The notes beneath the pieces were generated by a model that searched no databases, was not told the DNA's origin, and saw nothing but the letters and a program-made list of their open reading frames with translations. Positions 1-5,987 of a stretch of 7,685 nucleotides of DNA are shown here, piece by piece. Source of the DNA: an uncultured Pseudorhodobacter sp. (GTDB lineage Bacteria; Pseudomonadota; Alphaproteobacteria; Rhodobacterales; Rhodobacteraceae); NCBI GenBank assembly GCA_937910975.1, contig CALEMZ010000066.1:1-7685 (forward strand). The letters are read 5' to 3'. Each line of letters starts with the position of its first letter. Position 1 is the first letter of the stretch. A program made the position numbers and the translations under genes.

Positions 1-584
1 GTCGCCCCCATGAAATTGCTGACATCGGGATGCGTCACCCGCCCCGGATGCGCCTGCGCATAGTCAAGAAACCCCGCCACATTCCTTGGCACATCCGTCA
101 CCACAGCACTGTCATAGGTGAAAACAAACCGCGCCAATCGCCATGCGGATTCGTATCCCTCCACCGGTACCGTGAAATCCACCGCCGCCGCACCCTTGGG
201 CGACAGATCCAGATATTTCGCATTCGGCAGGTCGTTGGCAAATGGCCCATGCAGCAAGCCCTGCTCTTTCATCGACAGGAAATTCGGCCCGTTGATCCAG
301 ATCATATCAACCGAGCCACCGGCATCCTGCCCAGCCGCCTTTTCGGAAATGACCCGCGTCACCGCATCGGCGGTGGAGGTCAACTTGACCTGCTCCACCT
401 TGACGCCATATTTTGCCTCGGTCTGCACGCCGATCCAAGCGATGAAAGCATTGGTCCGGGCGTCGCCACCCCATGCGTTCCAATACACCGTCTGGCCGCG
501 CGCGGCGTCCAGCGTTTGCTGCCAATCGGCAAACGCAGGAGTGGCCAAACCAAGCCCGAGGGCCGCAATTAGAAGTGCGCGCAT
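1..584 (-). CDS. ynjB: YnjB-like ABC transporter substrate-binding protein (partial, C-terminus off window)
   Basis: Periplasmic solute-binding component of an uncharacterised ABC importer of the YnjB type (COG4134). The natural substrate of this family is not established. The first 194 residues are visible. Residues 1–19 are a Sec signal peptide with a short hydrophobic core, ending in AFA before DW. After it come VYWNAWGGDARTNAFIAW (33–50) and VDMIWINGPNFLSMKEQGLL (92–111), both recognisable from YnjB proteins. The ATG at 582–584 has an AAGGAC Shine-Dalgarno (590–595) five bases upstream. It starts 19 bases after the ynjF-like gene ends on the same strand, so the two are probably co-transcribed. 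In E. coli the matching permease (ynjC) and ATPase (ynjD) genes lie next to ynjB; here they would be expected beyond the left edge. The family call is fairly sure; the transported compound is unknown. Confidence 0.85.
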   Translation of the reverse strand, partial: MRALLIAALGLGLATPAFADWQQTLDAARGQTVYWNAWGGDARTNAFIAWIGVQTEAKYGVKVEQVKLTSTADAVTRVISEKAAGQDAGGSVDMIWINGPNFLSMKEQGLLHGPFANDLPNAKYLDLSPKGAAAVDFTVPVEGYESAWRLARFVFTYDSAVVTDVPRNVAGFLDYAQAHPGRVTHPDVSNFMGA

Positions 585-603
585 TATATGTCCTTCAAGA
601 GTG

Positions 604-1215
604 TCATAAATCAGAGAAAGCGCGCCAACCCTGAAGCCAGCGCAGAAAAGTTGTCAGCATGCAGGCAAGCGCAAAGCCAAAAGCCAACGGCACGAACCAG
701 CCGGGGAAAAGACACATCAGCACAAATACCCCAATGGTTTCTGCACCTTCTGTCAGCCCGCCCAAATAGAAAATGCCCTTGGTGGGATAGGCCGCGGCCT
801 GCATCCCGCGCTTGGCCGCAATCACGGAAAAGGCCAGAAAGGAGGAACCCGTGCCGACAAAAGTGCAGATCAACACCGCGCCCGCCACAGCATTGGCCGC
901 AGGATCGGCCAATATGAAGCCCAAAGGCACTATGGCATAAAAGAAGAAATCCAAAGCGATATCCAGAAAGGCCCCGCGATCGGTGGCACCCACCTGCCGC
1001 GCCATAACCCCGTCCAGACCATCCGCCAAACGGTTGGCCAAGATCAGCACCAAGGCCAGGCCATACCAGCCCAACCACAAGGCAGGGAGCGCCAACATGC
1101 CGATGCCGAACCCCGCCAAAGTCACCTGATCGGCCCGGATGCCGCGCGCCACCAACGCCCGCGCCGGGGCATCCAGCACGGCACGCAAAGGCGGCAAAAG
1201 GGCTGCGTCAATCAT
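604..1215 (-). CDS. ynjF: YnjF-like CDP-alcohol phosphatidyltransferase family membrane protein
   Basis: Integral membrane protein of 203 residues, close to the length I recall for E. coli YnjF. The family transfers a phosphatidyl (or similar) group from a CDP-linked donor to an alcohol. The catalytic signature is intact: D65-x2-D68-G69-x2-A72-R73, then G81-x3-D85-x3-D89. These aspartates bind the metal and the CDP-alcohol in characterised members. The spacer between AR and G is seven residues (74–80). Several hydrophobic segments follow (roughly 32–60, 90–103, 108–134, 160–190). Segments such as GTGSSFLAF (121–129) and LGGLTEGAET (151–160) closely resemble E. coli YnjF as I recall it. The ATG at 1213–1215 has only a moderate GAAAGG nine bases upstream. 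It lies directly upstream of ynjB. The acceptor alcohol cannot be read from the sequence, and phospholipid synthesis is only one possibility. Confidence 0.87.
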   Translation of the reverse strand: MIDAALLPPLRAVLDAPARALVARGIRADQVTLAGFGIGMLALPALWLGWYGLALVLILANRLADGLDGVMARQVGATDRGAFLDIALDFFFYAIVPLGFILADPAANAVAGAVLICTFVGTGSSFLAFSVIAAKRGMQAAAYPTKGIFYLGGLTEGAETIGVFVLMCLFPGWFVPLAFGFALACMLTTFLRWLQGWRAFSDL

Positions 1216-1361
1216 CGGCCTGGGCCTTTCGGGATTCCTGACTTGGCGTAGCGCAGCACAGCACGGCTTGTCAGCCCCTTAAGGTGTAACATCCGCGCAC
1301 AATGCCGTTAGCTGGACGAGAGTTCCCCTCGGTCGCCCATGGCCACGCGGCGGATGATGGG

Positions 1362-2495
1362 TCAAGCCTTGCCCAGAACCTCGTCTTGATGCTCACCCAG
1401 CTTTGGCGCGGGACGGTCCAGTGCCAGTTCAGCACCCGAGAAACTCATGGGTGATCGCACCCCATTCAACCCGGCGGGTGCGATTTTCATGCCCCGTGCA
1501 ATCACCTGCGGATCGGCAAAAACCTCAGCCAGATCATTGATCGGCCCGGCGGGAACGCCTGCGGTCTCACAACCCGCCAACAGATCGGCCTTGCTGCGCT
1601 GGCATGTCGCGCGAGTCAGCGCCTCGGTCATTGCCACGCGGTTGGCGATACGGTCGGCGTTGGTGGCGAACTCCGGCGCCGTGCTAAGGGCGGAAAGGCC
1701 CAGAAGGTCGCACAGCCGCCGGTATTGCCCATCATTCCCGGTGGCGATGATGATCCAGCCATCCGCGCAATCAAACACCGCATATGGCGCGAGGTTGGGA
1801 TGGGCATTGCCCATCTTGCCCGGTGCCTTACCCGTGGTCAGATAATTCATCGCCTGATTGGCCATGATAGACGTCGCCACATCCAGCAGCGCCATATCGA
1901 TCTGTTGGCCCTGCCCGGTGGTGGCGCGCTGATGCACCGCCGCCAGAATGGCCGTGACCGCATAAACCCCGGTAAATATATCCGTTACAGCCACGCCAAC
2001 CTTTTGCGGCTGGCCGTCCGGCTCTCCGGTTACCGACATCAGCCCTGACATGCCCTGGATGATAAAATCATAGCCCGCGCGGTGCGCATAAGGCCCGTTC
2101 TGGCCAAAACCTGTGATAGAGCAATAGATCAGCCGGGGGTTCACAGCCGCGAGGCTGGCATAATCCAACCCGTATTTCGCCAGCCCGCCCACCTTGAAAT
2201 TCTCAATCACCACATCGGCGTCGGCAACAAGGCGGCGCACTGTTTGCTGGCCTTCCGGGGTGCGAAAATCCACAGTGACCGATCGTTTGCCCCGGTTGGT
2301 GGCATGAAAATAGGCGGCCGAACGCTCGTCTTCTCGGTCCACAAAGGGCGGGCCCCAGCGGCGCGTATCATCGCCTTCCGGGGCCTCCACCTTGATCACA
2401 TCCGCGCCCAGATCGGCCAATGTCTGGCCTGCCCAAGGGCCCGCCAGAATACGGGCCAATTCAATGACCTTCAGACCTTCCAGCGGCGCGGCCAT
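1362..2495 (-). CDS. CaiB/BaiF (class III) CoA-transferase, SUGCT-like
   Basis: Cytosolic class III CoA-transferase of 377 residues, a normal length for the family. These enzymes move CoA between carboxylic acids through an aspartyl-CoA thioester. The N-terminus (LEGLKVIELARILAGPWAG, 5–23) and DLGADVIKVEAPEGDDTRRW (28–47) are classic family motifs. D172 in GVAVTDIFTG (167–176) aligns with the catalytic aspartate of formyl-CoA transferase. Later motifs include GQGQQIDMALLD (194–205) and the C-terminal GVPAGPINDLAEVFADPQV. Overall it resembles mitochondrial SUGCT (succinyl-CoA:glutarate CoA-transferase) more than the oxalate enzyme, but the substrate is inferred, not shown. The ATG at 2493–2495 begins three bases after the dsbA stop codon. 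No strong Shine-Dalgarno is present there, so translation is probably coupled to dsbA. No terminator-like hairpin with a T-run is visible after its stop. Confidence 0.9.
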   Translation of the reverse strand: MAAPLEGLKVIELARILAGPWAGQTLADLGADVIKVEAPEGDDTRRWGPPFVDREDERSAAYFHATNRGKRSVTVDFRTPEGQQTVRRLVADADVVIENFKVGGLAKYGLDYASLAAVNPRLIYCSITGFGQNGPYAHRAGYDFIIQGMSGLMSVTGEPDGQPQKVGVAVTDIFTGVYAVTAILAAVHQRATTGQGQQIDMALLDVATSIMANQAMNYLTTGKAPGKMGNAHPNLAPYAVFDCADGWIIIATGNDGQYRRLCDLLGLSALSTAPEFATNADRIANRVAMTEALTRATCQRSKADLLAGCETAGVPAGPINDLAEVFADPQVIARGMKIAPAGLNGVRSPMSFSGAELALDRPAPKLGEHQDEVLGKA

Positions 2496-2498
2496 AGG

Positions 2499-3137
2499 CT
2501 ACTCGGCCAATTCAGCGTCAAGCAACGCCTTCATATCGGTGTAGTTCATGTTGCTGTACTTGGTGCCATTGAGCATGAAAGACGGCGTGGAGTTGATGCC
2601 ATCCGCCGCGGACTCCGTCTGAAATTTGTTCACCATGGCCTGCGCCATCACGCCATCGTTCAGGCAGGTATCAAGGGCCGCGTCTTCCAGCCCAGCCGTG
2701 CGGCCAATGCGGCGCAGGTTTTCCACCACAGTGGCCGGATCGTCCGAGCCTGCCCATTCTTTTTGCGTGGTGTAAAGAATGTCCTGAATGCCGAAATAGC
2801 GCATCTCGCCGCCGCAGCGCGCAACCATCCCGGCCCAAAGGCCGTAACGGTCAAAATACACTTCGCGGTAGATGAATTTGATCTTGCCAGTGTCGATGTA
2901 ATCGCGCTTGAGGTCTTTGAAGACCGCCGAATGGAACGACGCACAATGCGGGCAGGTGTATGAGGCGTATTCCGTCAAAACAACCTTGGCATCCGGGTTA
3001 CCCAGAACCATATCGGGCACCTCTGGCAACACTGGGTCAGCCGTGGAGCTGGTAGTTTGTGCCCAAAGCGGGGCCATGGGAAGGGCGGCGATAGCCAAGG
3101 CAGCCGTAAGTGCTGAGGTGAAGTCTCGTCTGTTCAT
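2499..3137 (-). CDS. DsbA-family periplasmic thiol:disulfide oxidoreductase
   Basis: Secreted thioredoxin-fold protein of 212 residues that probably forms or shuffles disulfides in exported proteins. The active site is C62-P-H-C65 (in YTCPHCASFHS), the DsbA-type CxxC. The cis-proline loop is T184-P185 in INSTPSFMLNG. A second cysteine pair, C108 and C158, lies in the helical insertion and could form a structural disulfide, as in Wolbachia alpha-DsbA1. The signal sequence has a twin arginine at residues 3–4 (NRRDFT) before an alanine-rich core that probably ends at LWA-Q (24–27), so Tat export is possible. The ATG at 3135–3137 overlaps the TGA of dciA by four bases (ATGA). An AGAGG Shine-Dalgarno (3144–3148) lies inside dciA. 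The DsbA fold is certain; whether it acts as an oxidase or an isomerase is not. Confidence 0.92.
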   Translation of the reverse strand: MNRRDFTSALTAALAIAALPMAPLWAQTTSSTADPVLPEVPDMVLGNPDAKVVLTEYASYTCPHCASFHSAVFKDLKRDYIDTGKIKFIYREVYFDRYGLWAGMVARCGGEMRYFGIQDILYTTQKEWAGSDDPATVVENLRRIGRTAGLEDAALDTCLNDGVMAQAMVNKFQTESAADGINSTPSFMLNGTKYSNMNYTDMKALLDAELAE

Positions 3138-3676
3138 GTCCTGCCTCTTTGTGATTTAGCTCGAGATAAGAAGTTTTGCGTAAGGGATTCAAGTGCCTCG
3201 CGCAACGCATTGTCGTGAACACCTTTTGCGGCCTCGCTGGCCTGGCGCTGAATTACTGGGTCCGGAGCGGGGGTGGGCTTAGGTGCTGCGGTAAATTCGG
3301 CCTGCCCTTCGGCAAAGCCGGAGGGGGCGGTTTGCGTGAGGCTAATGCGGGAAATCGCGGCATAACCGTAGCAGGCGTTGACCTTGTCTTTAAGAACGGG
3401 GAGTTGCATCTGCACCATCGGCCCATTGGCGGAGGTGGTCAGCAGCGTCAGCGTCGCCCCCATCCCGCCTTTGCCATAGCTCACCTTCACCGGCCGCGTA
3501 ATCGCTGCCAGATCCGGGCCCACAATCTCGGCCCAAGCCGTCAGCAAGCGCGTCACGGCGAATCCCCGCGACTCCCCCGCATGGCGGATTCGCTCCTTAA
3601 GCAGCCCAGAGGCCGCCTCAAACCCCCGCATCCGCCGGGTTTTGCCTTGAAATTGGCCGCCTGCTGCCTGCTTCAT
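3134..3676 (-). CDS. dciA: DciA-like protein (DUF721), replicative helicase loader
   Basis: Cytosolic protein of 180 residues with an N-terminal DUF721 domain. Characterised DciA proteins bind the replicative helicase DnaB and promote its loading in bacteria that lack DnaC/DnaI. The core is seen at residues about 20–113: a helix (EAASGLLKERIRHAGESRGF), LLTAWAEIVGPDLAAITRPV (44–63) with the family W48 and G53, then strands LTLLTTSANGPMVQMQLPVL. The C-terminal 60 residues are Pro/Ala-rich (PKPTPAPDP) and end in a basic helix, probably a flexible tail. The ATG at 3674–3676 has a GAGGA Shine-Dalgarno nine bases upstream. It is divergent from mutY (80 bases apart) and overlaps dsbA by four bases, so it heads the dciA–dsbA–CoA-transferase operon. 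I recall a DUF721–dsbA pair beside mutY as common in Alphaproteobacteria. Confidence 0.88.
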   Translation of the reverse strand: MKQAAGGQFQGKTRRMRGFEAASGLLKERIRHAGESRGFAVTRLLTAWAEIVGPDLAAITRPVKVSYGKGGMGATLTLLTTSANGPMVQMQLPVLKDKVNACYGYAAISRISLTQTAPSGFAEGQAEFTAAPKPTPAPDPVIQRQASEAAKGVHDNALREALESLTQNFLSRAKSQRGRT

Positions 3677-3700
3677 CTGGTCATTTCCTCACTTACCCTT

Positions 3701-3729
3701 ATCTTAGCGCGACAGGCGCCGCCTGCCAA
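3701..3729 (-). promoter_or_regulatory. Candidate sigma-70 promoter for the dciA operon with palindrome in the spacer
   Basis: Read on the minus strand, a TTGGCA −35 hexamer (3724–3729) is followed by a 17-base spacer and a TAAGAT −10 hexamer (3701–3706). The −35 matches the consensus at five of six positions and the −10 at four of six. Transcription would start about ten bases before the dciA Shine-Dalgarno, giving a short leader. The spacer and −35 edge contain an inverted repeat with arms CAGGC (3713–3717) and GCCTG (3721–3725), which could be an operator. Position and spacing make this the best promoter candidate in the mutY–dciA gap, but it is predicted by eye only. Confidence 0.45.
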
Positions 3730-3741
3730 TTCAATCACGAT

Positions 3742-3748
3742 AAAAGGG
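3742..3748 (+). promoter_or_regulatory. Ribosome binding site supporting the TTG start of mutY
   Basis: AAAAGGG lies eight bases upstream of the TTG at 3757–3759. An in-frame TAA at 3751–3753 closes the frame just before that codon, and the next in-frame ATG (residue 19) falls inside the conserved MPWR motif. TTG is therefore the only start giving a complete MutY N-terminus. A TATAAAT at 3749–3755 resembles a −10 box, but its transcript would begin inside the gene. Confidence 0.6.
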
Positions 3749-3756
3749 TATAAATC

Positions 3757-4788
3757 TTGCGTGACGAGGCTGCTGCCCTTCTGAACTGGTATGACGCCCA
3801 TGCCCGCGAGATGCCATGGCGCGTCTCACCAGAGGATCGCGCGGCGGGCCAGCGCCCCGATCCTTATCGCATTTGGCTGTCGGAAGTGATGCTGCAACAA
3901 ACCACCGTGGCCGCCGTGCGCGCCTATTTCCTGCGCTTCACCAACCGTTGGCCCAGCGTCACCGCCCTCGCCTGCGCCCGCGATGAAGAGGTTATGGCCG
4001 AATGGGCGGGCCTTGGCTATTACGCCCGCGCCCGCAACCTGCTCAAATGCGCGCGGGCAGTTGCCCATGATCACGCAGGCCAATTCCCCGGTACCTATGA
4101 CGCGCTCAAGGCTTTGCCCGGCATCGGCCCCTACACCGCCGCCGCCATCGCATCCATCGCCTTTGACCTGCCGGCCACTGTGGTCGATGGCAATGTCGAA
4201 CGCGTCATGGCCCGGCTGTTCAACCTCCACACACCGCTGCCTGAGGCCAGACCCGCCCTCACCGCCCTCGCCACCACCCTTACCCCCACCGAAAGGCCGG
4301 GCGATTATGCTCAGGCGGTGATGGACCTTGGCGCCACCATCTGCACGCCGCGCAACCCTGCCTGCGGTCTCTGCCCGCTGCAGCGCTTTTGCGCGGCCCA
4401 TGCAAATGACACCCAAGCCACCCTGCCGCGCAAATCACCCAAACCGGAAAAGCCGACCCGCAACGGCACGCTCTGGCTCGCCCGGCACCGCGATGGCCGC
4501 TGGCTGGTGGAACAACGCGGCCCCAAGGGCCTTTTGGGCGGGATGCTCGGCTTTCCCGGCACCGGCTGGGATTCTGCGCCAAACCATCCCCCCATAACCG
4601 CCAACTGGCAAGATATCGGCGAGATCCGCCACTCCTTCACCCATTTCCACGCTATTCTGACCGTGCTTACCGCAACCACCGCCGCCCCCCCCGAACACGG
4701 CATGTTTCAGCTTCTTAACCCTGATGACCTGCCAACTCTGATGCGCAAAGCCTATAACCTTGCGTCCCCAGCGCTTTTGCCGTGTTGA
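3757..4788 (+). CDS. mutY: A/G-specific adenine DNA glycosylase MutY
   Basis: Base-excision repair enzyme that removes adenine mispaired with 8-oxoguanine. It has 343 residues, a usual length. The N-terminal domain has LSEVMLQQTTV (41–51) with the catalytic glutamate E43, and the helix-hairpin-helix LPGIGPYTAAA (120–130). VVDGNVERV (142–150) carries the catalytic aspartate D144; the residue matching E. coli K142 is E148. The [4Fe-4S] cluster ligands are C196-x6-C203-x2-C206-x5-C212. The C-terminal NUDIX-like domain that recognises 8-oxoG follows, with LARHRDGRWLVEQRGPKGLL (241–260) and FTHFH (294–298). The start is a TTG, chosen because a stop lies two codons upstream and a Shine-Dalgarno is well placed. 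It is divergent from dciA. The AlkB-like gene follows after 47 bases on the same strand and may be co-transcribed. Confidence 0.96.
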   Translation: MRDEAAALLNWYDAHAREMPWRVSPEDRAAGQRPDPYRIWLSEVMLQQTTVAAVRAYFLRFTNRWPSVTALACARDEEVMAEWAGLGYYARARNLLKCARAVAHDHAGQFPGTYDALKALPGIGPYTAAAIASIAFDLPATVVDGNVERVMARLFNLHTPLPEARPALTALATTLTPTERPGDYAQAVMDLGATICTPRNPACGLCPLQRFCAAHANDTQATLPRKSPKPEKPTRNGTLWLARHRDGRWLVEQRGPKGLLGGMLGFPGTGWDSAPNHPPITANWQDIGEIRHSFTHFHAILTVLTATTAAPPEHGMFQLLNPDDLPTLMRKAYNLASPALLPC

Positions 4789-4824
4789 CCAAGCTACCCC
4801 CCGGCACCATCATGCGCCAAAACC

Positions 4825-4833
4825 AAAGGTAGG
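4825..4833 (+). promoter_or_regulatory. Ribosome binding site of the AlkB-like gene
   Basis: AAAGGTAGG lies two bases upstream of the ATG at 4836–4838, with its AAAGG part six bases away. It supports that start, which leaves a 47-base gap after mutY. No terminator hairpin with a T-run is visible in the gap, so readthrough from mutY is plausible. Confidence 0.55.
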
Positions 4834-4835
4834 CC

Positions 4836-5975
4836 ATGACAACCATCCCCGCAGCCAAAGTCACCCGTGCAAGCCACGCCCTGCCCTTCTGGCTGTCTCT
4901 TGGATTAGTGCCAGTGGCTATCATAAGTGCGCTGGTCGGCGGTTGGGCGGTGCTTTTGATGCCACTCGCGTCTTGGGGCCTGTTTTCCTTGCTTGATTCG
5001 ATCATCGGCAAAAACACTGATAACCCGGACCTAGAAACCCCTGAAGCTGGACTGGGCTGGTATCGCGCCATCACCCTGATCTGGTTTCCGGTGCAGTTCG
5101 CGCTGCTGCTCTGGCTGCTTTACTACGTGCCACGCGCCGAACATCTTGGTGTGCTGGAAGCCATCCTGATCTTCTTTGGCATGGGCGTGATTTCAGGCTC
5201 CATCGGGATCAACTACAGCCACGAGTTGATGCATCAAAAATCCAAACTGGAACGCTGGCTTGCCGATCTTTTGCTTGCCACGGTGCTCTATTCTCACTTC
5301 CGGTCGGAGCATCTGCGCGTGCATCACCTCTATATCGGCACCCCACGCGATCCGGTAACCGCCCACTACAACGAAGGCTTTCACCGCTTTTTGCCGCGCG
5401 TGCTGGGGCAATGCCTCACCTCCAGTTGGAAAGCCGAGAAGGCATTGCTGGCGCGGCGTGACCTGCCTGTAACCCATCTTTCCAACCCGTTCTGGCGCTA
5501 CGCCGCCCTGCAAGGTGCGATGCTGGCCCTAGCCTTTGCCATCGGCGGCTGGATGGGGCTTTTGCTGTTCATCTATCAAGCCTCCGTTGCGATCTGGCAA
5601 CTGGAGCTCGTCAACTACATTGAGCATTACGGCCTGACCCGCCGCCACTTGGGCGAAGGGAAATACGAACACGTCCTGCCGCGCCATTCGTGGAACGCCG
5701 ATCACACGGCCTCAAACTGGCTGCTCCTCAACTTGCAACGCCATTCCGACCACCACTACAAACCCGACCGCCGCTTTCCCCTGCTGCAAACCTATTCTGC
5801 CGAGGAAGCGCCCCAGCTTCCCTATGGCTATCCCATCATGACCATGGCCGCGATGGTCCCGCCGCTGTGGAAACGCATCATGAACCCGCGCGTGCGTGCA
5901 TGGCGGAAAAAATATTACCCCGACATCAAGGATTGGCATGCCTATAACAAGGCACAAAACCCGATGCCGCGTTAA
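4836..5975 (+). CDS. AlkB-like alkane 1-monooxygenase / membrane di-iron hydroxylase
   Basis: Integral membrane non-haem di-iron oxygenase of 379 residues. AlkB enzymes hydroxylate the terminal carbon of alkanes with O2, using electrons from rubredoxin. All nine expected histidine ligands are present: H129 and H133 (HELMHQK), H159, H163 and H164 (EHLRVHH, 158–164), H264 (NYIEHYGLTR, 260–269), and H303, H306 and H307 (LQRHSDHHYKP, 300–310). The AlkB-specific EHYG motif and PQLPYGYPIMTMAAMVPPLW (326–345) separate it from fatty-acid desaturases. Hydrophobic segments lie at about 17–56, 78–98, 106–127, 143–152 and 222–250. No rubredoxin, rubredoxin reductase or alcohol dehydrogenase gene is nearby, so electron donors must be encoded elsewhere. 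Its place behind mutY suggests position only, not shared function. The family is very likely; growth on alkanes is not shown, and other methyl or alkyl substrates are possible. Confidence 0.9.
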   Translation: MTTIPAAKVTRASHALPFWLSLGLVPVAIISALVGGWAVLLMPLASWGLFSLLDSIIGKNTDNPDLETPEAGLGWYRAITLIWFPVQFALLLWLLYYVPRAEHLGVLEAILIFFGMGVISGSIGINYSHELMHQKSKLERWLADLLLATVLYSHFRSEHLRVHHLYIGTPRDPVTAHYNEGFHRFLPRVLGQCLTSSWKAEKALLARRDLPVTHLSNPFWRYAALQGAMLALAFAIGGWMGLLLFIYQASVAIWQLELVNYIEHYGLTRRHLGEGKYEHVLPRHSWNADHTASNWLLLNLQRHSDHHYKPDRRFPLLQTYSAEEAPQLPYGYPIMTMAAMVPPLWKRIMNPRVRAWRKKYYPDIKDWHAYNKAQNPMPR

Positions 5976-5987
5976 AGCGGGGGCGCC

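Noticed and set aside
1216..1361. Gap between the CoA-transferase and ynjF-like genes searched for promoter and terminator
   Set aside because: A CTGACA −35-like site is present but has no matching −10, and no hairpin with a T-run was found. Nothing strong enough to annotate.
2082..2963. Long open frame (293 codons) on the plus strand
   Set aside because: It lies opposite the CoA-transferase and DsbA genes, which have clear family motifs. Its translation has no recognisable domain and is typical of antisense frames in high-GC DNA.
3673..3684. Three-codon upstream frame (ATG ACC AGA TGA) overlapping the dciA start
   Set aside because: GAGGA is only one base from this ATG, too close for initiation, and is well placed for the dciA ATG instead.
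3176..3784. Open frame of 202 codons on the plus strand
   Set aside because: It is opposite dciA and runs into the start of mutY out of frame. The translation is glycine- and arginine-rich low-complexity sequence without motifs.
4715..5074. Minus-strand frame of 119 codons with a hydrophobic stretch
   Set aside because: It covers the mutY end and the AlkB-like start in antisense. The hydrophobic part comes from the opposite strand's coding pattern, and no ribosome binding site supports it.
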